DNA from: Deltaproteobacteria bacterium
Lineage (GTDB): Bacteria > Desulfobacterota > Desulfobacteria > Desulfobacterales > Desulfobacteraceae
Length of the DNA stretch: 10,043 nucleotides
Assembly: GCA_003647385.1 (NCBI GenBank)
Contig: QMMT01000040.1
Span: 1 to 10,043 of the forward strand
Direction: 5' to 3'
In this document: positions 6,828-10,043 of the stretch, piece after piece
How positions within the stretch are numbered: position 1 is the stretch's first letter
Layout: each line of letters opens with the position of its first letter
Translations under genes and position numbers: made by a program
The notes under the pieces: model-generated
Database searches by the model: none
Seen by the model: only the letters and a program-made list of their open reading frames with translations
Told to the model about the DNA's origin: nothing

Positions 6828-6936
6828 GTTTTCCTTACATCTTAGGCCTTCACTGTTACCGTAAAACGGCTTCTTCCACTCAGTGAAGGCTTAACACTGT
6901 TTAAGCAAAGATGCAACCGATTGAAATAAGGAAAAC
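6828..6936 (+). repeat. Nested inverted repeat in the tatD leader: MITE-like element or RNA structure over the RBS
   Basis: The left arm 6828-6855 pairs almost base for base with three blocks to the right. GTTTTCCTTA (6828-6837) is complementary to 6927-6936, CATCTT (6838-6843) to AAGATG (6908-6913), and 6844-6855, containing GCCTTCACTG, to 6881-6892 (one G-U). A small inner CCGT/ACGG hairpin (6859-6869) sits in the loop. The right outer arm contains the AGGA used by tatD, so folding would hide its ribosome site. GCTTAA/TTAAGC (6889-6906) offers a competing hairpin. The outer arms are flanked by a direct repeat AAACA (6823-6827, 6937-6941), as a small transposed element would be. It matches no riboswitch class I recognise. 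Confidence 0.55.
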
Positions 6937-6944
6937 AAACAGAA

Positions 6945-7730
6945 ATGATATTATTTGATTCCCATTGTCACCTTGACGACAAAAGCTATGATATTGACCT
7001 TAACGATGTGATTGAGAGGGCTCGGGATGAAAATGTCCAGGGTTTCATGATTGTCGGTGTTAATGTCAATACATCTTTAAAGGCAATTAAAATAGCCGGC
7101 ACCCATAAAAATATTATCACATCCGTCGGTATCCATCCCCATGATGCTCAAAAGTGTTCCAAAGACGATATCGACACCTTAATCCGCCTCGCCAAAGAGA
7201 ACCCTTGCGTAAAAGCCTGGGGAGAGACCGGTCTTGATTTTAACAGGATGTTTTCACCGGCCAGGGACCAGGAAAATTGTTTTATGACCCAGCTTGAAAT
7301 GGCAGGCATGCTCGACCTGCCGTTGATTTTCCATGAGCGTGATTCCAAGGGAAGATTTTATGACATATTAAAATCTCATGGACCCGACAGCCGAAAAGGA
7401 GTTGTTCACTGTTTTTCCGGTACTAAAAAAGAATTGTTTAAGTATCTTGATCTTGGATACTACATTGGAATTACCGGAATCTTGACCCTTAAAAAACGAG
7501 GGGAAGTTTTACGAAGCATGATCTCGCATATTCCTGAAGACCGCATATTAATTGAAACAGATGCCCCGTATCTCACACCCGCCCCTCAAAAAAATAAAAC
7601 CCGGCGCAATGAACCTGGTTTTGTAAAATCAGTCCTGCAAAGACTTGCACAAATCAGAAATATTGACCCGCAAATACTGTCACAAGCCATATTTAATAAT
7701 ACCAGGACACTCTATAATATTGATTTTTAA
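6945..7730 (+). CDS. tatD: TatD-family metal-dependent DNase
   Basis: The 261-residue cytoplasmic TIM-barrel hydrolase belongs to the TatD/YcfH family of divalent-metal nucleases. The metal-site residues are all visible: 'DSHCHLDD' (His7, His9), 'GETGLDF' with Glu94, 'IFHERD' with His130, 'VHCFSGT' with His155, and 'IETDAPYL' with Asp206. 'VGIHPHDA' (62-68) and the C-terminal 'QAIFNNTRTLYNI' are also family marks, and the length is normal. The start at ATG 6945 gives the canonical N-terminal strand; AGGA (6929-6932) lies 12 bases upstream, a rather long spacing, and is inside the inverted repeat. It is monocistronic between its own promoter and the hairpin terminator at 7771. Its cellular substrate is not settled for the family; DNA-end processing in repair or DNA turnover is the usual proposal. 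Confidence 0.93.
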   Translation: MILFDSHCHLDDKSYDIDLNDVIERARDENVQGFMIVGVNVNTSLKAIKIAGTHKNIITSVGIHPHDAQKCSKDDIDTLIRLAKENPCVKAWGETGLDFNRMFSPARDQENCFMTQLEMAGMLDLPLIFHERDSKGRFYDILKSHGPDSRKGVVHCFSGTKKELFKYLDLGYYIGITGILTLKKRGEVLRSMISHIPEDRILIETDAPYLTPAPQKNKTRRNEPGFVKSVLQRLAQIRNIDPQILSQAIFNNTRTLYNIDF

Positions 7731-7770
7731 TCCCGGTTGTTAAGTTCTTTTCAATTTTGCTGACGTTTGC

Positions 7771-7816
7771 CTGACACCTTGATATACTTTGCGATATCAA
7801 GGTGTCAGTTTTTATT
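7771..7816 (+). terminator. Rho-independent terminator of tatD, overlapping the convergent VWA gene end
   Basis: CTGACACCTTGATAT (7771-7785) and ATATCAAGGTGTCAG (7794-7808) form a perfect 15-bp stem with an 8-base loop, followed by TTTTTATT. It lies 40 bases after the tatD stop. The minus-strand stop codon of the VWA gene (7805-7807) is inside the right arm. On the minus strand no U-tract follows the stem, so termination is expected mainly for tatD. The stem is unusually long and could be a dispersed repeat. Confidence 0.88.
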
Positions 7817-8998
7817 CATAAGTTTGGCTACTGCTTTTTCAAGACCGTCCAGGGATAATTCATGCTTGGGTAAAATTTTTGAGATGGCCATAATGGTATG
7901 GGTATATAACCACATCGTTTCTGAAACCGGGTTGAGCCAGACGGAATGTGAAAAGGTTTTGGCTAAGAATTTAAGCTGTTCTATGCTGGGACGACCGCTT
8001 CTTTCAGAGATATGGATGGAACCGTCACTGGCCATGAGCTCATAGGGTGCCATGCTGGCATCCCCGACAATAATCAACCTTGTATCAGGATCAAGCCGTG
8101 AAAATTCAATAATATTCCTGGGTTTCTTATACCGGGCCGGATCTTCCCAGAGGCCATCATAAATCGTATTGTGAAAGAAATACGTCTTCACTTCTTTAAA
8201 CTGGGCCCCGGCATAATCAAAAAGTGTTTGAACAACACTAATATACGGATCCATAGACCATCCGCCATTATCAATTGCCAGAATAATTTTGAGCCTGTCC
8301 TTTAATGCTCTGTCAAACATCAACTCAATTTCTCCGGCATTTCTCATGGTCTCCCTGATGGTTTCATCAATATTGATCCTGTCCCTGGGTCCTGCCGGAA
8401 TCAGGTTTCTCAACCGTTTTAATGCTTCACTGATTTTTGCCTGGGTCAAGGGGCCGGCTGTTGAATAATCCTTATACCGGCGTTCATTGGCAACTTTTAC
8501 GGCTGATTTGTTCCTGGACTGCCCCCCCACCCGCATACCGCCGGGATGGTGGCCCGAATGCCCCACCGGAGAATATCCACCGGTACCGATCCATTTATAG
8601 CCACCGTGGTGTTCTCCTTCCTGGTCCTTGAGCCGTTCCTTAAAATACGCTATCAATTCTTCCGGTGACATATTCTTGAGCTGGTCTTCGTCAACCCCTA
8701 ATGCGTCAGCCATCATTTTTGGATTTTTCAGCCATTCATCCAGCATGCCCCGGGCCATTTCATCAATTTCAAACCCGTCATTCTCAGGCAGCGGAACCCC
8801 TTCAAAATGGTGAACAAAAACCTGGTCATACAGGTCAAAATACTTTTCACTTTTGACAAGGATGGCTCTGGCACAGGTATAAAAATCATCCAGACTGTTA
8901 ATGATCCCCTGGTGCAGCGCCTTTTGCAAAACAAGAAACGATGTGGGAGATACGGGTATCCCGATTTCTTTTAAGGTATAAAAAAATTTTAAAAACAT
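7805..8998 (-). CDS. VWA-domain protein, CoxE-like, partner of MoxR ATPase
   Basis: The 397-residue cytoplasmic protein (no signal peptide or membrane segment) resembles the uncharacterised VWA/CoxE-like family paired with MoxR ATPases. The N-terminal half is helical ('FFYTLKEIGIPVSPTSFLVLQKAL', 'LDEWLKNPKMMADALGV'). A Gly/His-rich linker follows (about 129-160, 'YKWIGTGGYSPVGHSGHHPGGMRVGG'), then 'NERRYKDY' and the VWA domain from about 235. The metal site normally reads DxSxS; here it is Asp243-Asn-Gly-Gly-Trp-Ser248-Met, so the first serine is missing and the spacing shifted. 'VGDASMAPYEL' (311-321) is a later acidic loop. ATG 8998 has AGGG 6 bases upstream, and the gene follows moxR by 13 bp, so the two are co-transcribed. 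Such pairs are thought to act as chaperones that insert cofactors or activate enzyme complexes; the client here is unknown. The 3' end overlaps the tatD terminator. Confidence 0.82.
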   Translation of the reverse strand: MFLKFFYTLKEIGIPVSPTSFLVLQKALHQGIINSLDDFYTCARAILVKSEKYFDLYDQVFVHHFEGVPLPENDGFEIDEMARGMLDEWLKNPKMMADALGVDEDQLKNMSPEELIAYFKERLKDQEGEHHGGYKWIGTGGYSPVGHSGHHPGGMRVGGQSRNKSAVKVANERRYKDYSTAGPLTQAKISEALKRLRNLIPAGPRDRINIDETIRETMRNAGEIELMFDRALKDRLKIILAIDNGGWSMDPYISVVQTLFDYAGAQFKEVKTYFFHNTIYDGLWEDPARYKKPRNIIEFSRLDPDTRLIIVGDASMAPYELMASDGSIHISERSGRPSIEQLKFLAKTFSHSVWLNPVSETMWLYTHTIMAISKILPKHELSLDGLEKAVAKLMNKN

Positions 8999-9011
8999 GC
9001 ATCACCCTAAA

Positions 9012-9863
9012 TTAAAACATCCGCCTTCTGGAGGCTATATTTTTTGCTCTTTCGTAGTCAGGACTCTTTTTAAACAATACCCCCAAGAAGGGCAGTCTGC
9101 CCTTAACAAGGTCCTTTGCCCTGAAATCAGGATCTGCATTCAACGCCCTGATCCAGTTGATCAATTCTCTTGTGGCCGGTTTTTTCTCAATGGAGTCAAT
9201 CTCGCGCATGCTGTAAAATGCATCTATTGCATTCTGGGCCAGTTTAGAATCAATGTCTTCAAAATGAACCCCTATTATTTTTCTCATCATTTTAGGATCA
9301 GGAAAGGCAATATGATGGAAATTACATCTCCCTAAAAAAGGATCGGAAAGATCTTTTTTAGCATTGGATGTGATAATGATAACCGGTCGGAGTATTGCTT
9401 CAATGGTTTTGTCGGTTTCAATAATATCAAACTGCATCTGGTCAAGAACGTCCAGCATATCATCCTGAAAATCCGTATCTGCCTTATCAATTTCATCAAT
9501 CAGCAGCACGGTTCTCTTGTCTGCACAAAAGGCCTGGCCGATCTTTCCCATTTTGATATACTCATCAATATTACTCACATTCCTTTTTGAATCCCCAAAC
9601 CTTGAATCATTTAACCGGGTCAGGGTATCATATTGATATAACGCCTCAACCAGTTTCATACTGGATTTAACATTTAAAACAATTAAAGGCATATTCAAAC
9701 TTTCCGTAATGGCATGGGCCAGCATGGTTTTACCGGTTCCTGGTTCCCCTTTGAGAAGCAGCGGCATCTCAAGTTTCATTGATATGTTAACGATTGAGGC
9801 AAGTTCCTGGTCCAGGACATATTTTTGAGCCCCCACAAATTCACTATTTGATTCCTGATACAT
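9012..9863 (-). CDS. MoxR-family AAA+ ATPase
   Basis: The 283-residue cytoplasmic AAA+ protein carries Walker A 'GEPGTGKT' (39-46), Walker B 'LLIDEID' (120-126; Asp123, Glu124), sensor 1 Asn167 in 'IITSNAKKDL', a candidate arginine finger Arg179 in 'FLGRCNFHHIAFPDP', and sensor 2 Arg232 in 'PATRELINWI'. This set and the length fit MoxR-type chaperone ATPases, which form hexamers and remodel or activate client enzymes together with a VWA protein. The next gene, 13 bp downstream, is just such a VWA protein. ATG 9863 has GGAG 7 bases upstream. About 180 bp of A/T-rich sequence precede it. No gene for the likely client lies downstream, since the VWA gene is followed by the convergent tatD. Confidence 0.9.
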   Translation of the reverse strand: MYQESNSEFVGAQKYVLDQELASIVNISMKLEMPLLLKGEPGTGKTMLAHAITESLNMPLIVLNVKSSMKLVEALYQYDTLTRLNDSRFGDSKRNVSNIDEYIKMGKIGQAFCADKRTVLLIDEIDKADTDFQDDMLDVLDQMQFDIIETDKTIEAILRPVIIITSNAKKDLSDPFLGRCNFHHIAFPDPKMMRKIIGVHFEDIDSKLAQNAIDAFYSMREIDSIEKKPATRELINWIRALNADPDFRAKDLVKGRLPFLGVLFKKSPDYERAKNIASRRRMF

Positions 9864-9977
9864 AGAGCATCTCCATATATAATTTTTTAGTTTTGGTTTT
9901 TTAAAACAAATTCAGCCGATAATAATAATCACAAATCAAGGTTTCTCAAGCTTTTTTTTAAAAGCGCTTATTGAATA

Positions 9978-9983
9978 ATTATA
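9978..9983 (-). promoter_or_regulatory. Possible -10 box for the moxR operon
   Basis: On the minus strand TATAAT reads 9983-9978, preceded by TGT that could also form an extended -10 (TGTTATATA). A -35 match at the right distance is poor (GTTATA). Start near 9971 would give a leader of about 110 bases. The region 9864-10043 is A/T-rich and contains an AAGCGCTT palindrome (9962-9969); A/T richness makes box matches easy by chance. Confidence 0.3.
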
Positions 9984-10043
9984 TAACAAAAATGTAACTC
10001 TATAACTTAAGATAGAAATTCTAAAAGATTGACACGCTAATCA

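Noticed and set aside
6805..6944. Known riboswitch or tRNA-like element in the tatD leader
   Set aside because: I looked for cyclic-di-GMP, cobalamin, fluoride and tRNA features and saw no conserved core. It is kept only as an unclassified inverted repeat.
8437..8813. Two short plus-strand frames within the VWA gene
   Set aside because: Both are antisense to the Gly/His linker and helical region of a gene with a good ribosome site and operon context.
9951..9970. Poly-T tract and AAGCGCTT palindrome upstream of moxR as a terminator
   Set aside because: The possible GCTTTT/AAAAGC stem is short and A/T-rich and is not followed by a T-run in a useful direction; there is no gene end next to it.
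10029..10034. TTGACA on the plus strand near the right edge as a -35 box
   Set aside because: The window ends before a -10 box could be seen, so a rightward promoter cannot be judged.

Overview
The window reads as a moderately AT-rich bacterial chromosome segment with densely packed genes. The gene set (ftsE-ftsX-envC-ctpA-yibQ, a MoxR/CoxE-type VWA pair, an ADP-forming acyl-CoA synthetase and a split-box NUDIX protein) and the protein style fit a Gram-negative sulfate-reducer-like Desulfobacterota species (Desulfobacteraceae type). That placement is inference from gene content, not from a marker gene. No rRNA, tRNA, CRISPR, integrase or transposase gene is visible.

Layout. 1-229 (minus) is the N-terminus of an ATP-grasp acyl-CoA synthetase that runs off the left edge. 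230-458 is a divergent intergenic region with a good sigma70-type promoter for a rightward NUDIX hydrolase (459-1364). Converging on it with a 6-bp gap is a five-gene leftward operon read in the order ftsE (6734) - ftsX - envC-like - ctpA - yibQ (ends 1371). The junctions are a 19-bp gap, a 34-bp overlap, a 2-bp gap after correcting the ctpA start, and an 11-bp overlap. 6735-6944 carries overlapping divergent promoters for ftsE and tatD, plus a strong nested inverted repeat in the tatD leader that can cover the tatD ribosome binding site. tatD (6945-7730) ends in a perfect 15-bp hairpin terminator that overlaps the stop codon of the convergent VWA gene. A MoxR AAA+ ATPase and the VWA protein form a second leftward operon (9863 to 7805). 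9864-10043 is an A/T-rich upstream region with only a weak promoter candidate.

How the genes work together. The central operon is a cell-division peptidoglycan-remodelling module. FtsE and FtsX form the ABC-type mechanotransmission complex. The EnvC-like protein, with a degenerate LytM site, should relay FtsEX activity to cell-wall amidases. CtpA is a periplasmic S41 protease of the class that trims envelope or cell-wall enzymes. YibQ is a divergent polysaccharide deacetylase often found beside EnvC. The MoxR/VWA pair probably acts as an ATP-driven chaperone or maturation device, but its client is not in the window.

The least expected signals are the 109-bp MITE-like or riboregulatory inverted repeat before tatD, the SH3-EnvC fusion with altered LytM residues, the VWA protein with a broken MIDAS motif, and the NUDIX box split by about 33 residues. 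I saw no clear evidence of a wholly new defence or mobile system.
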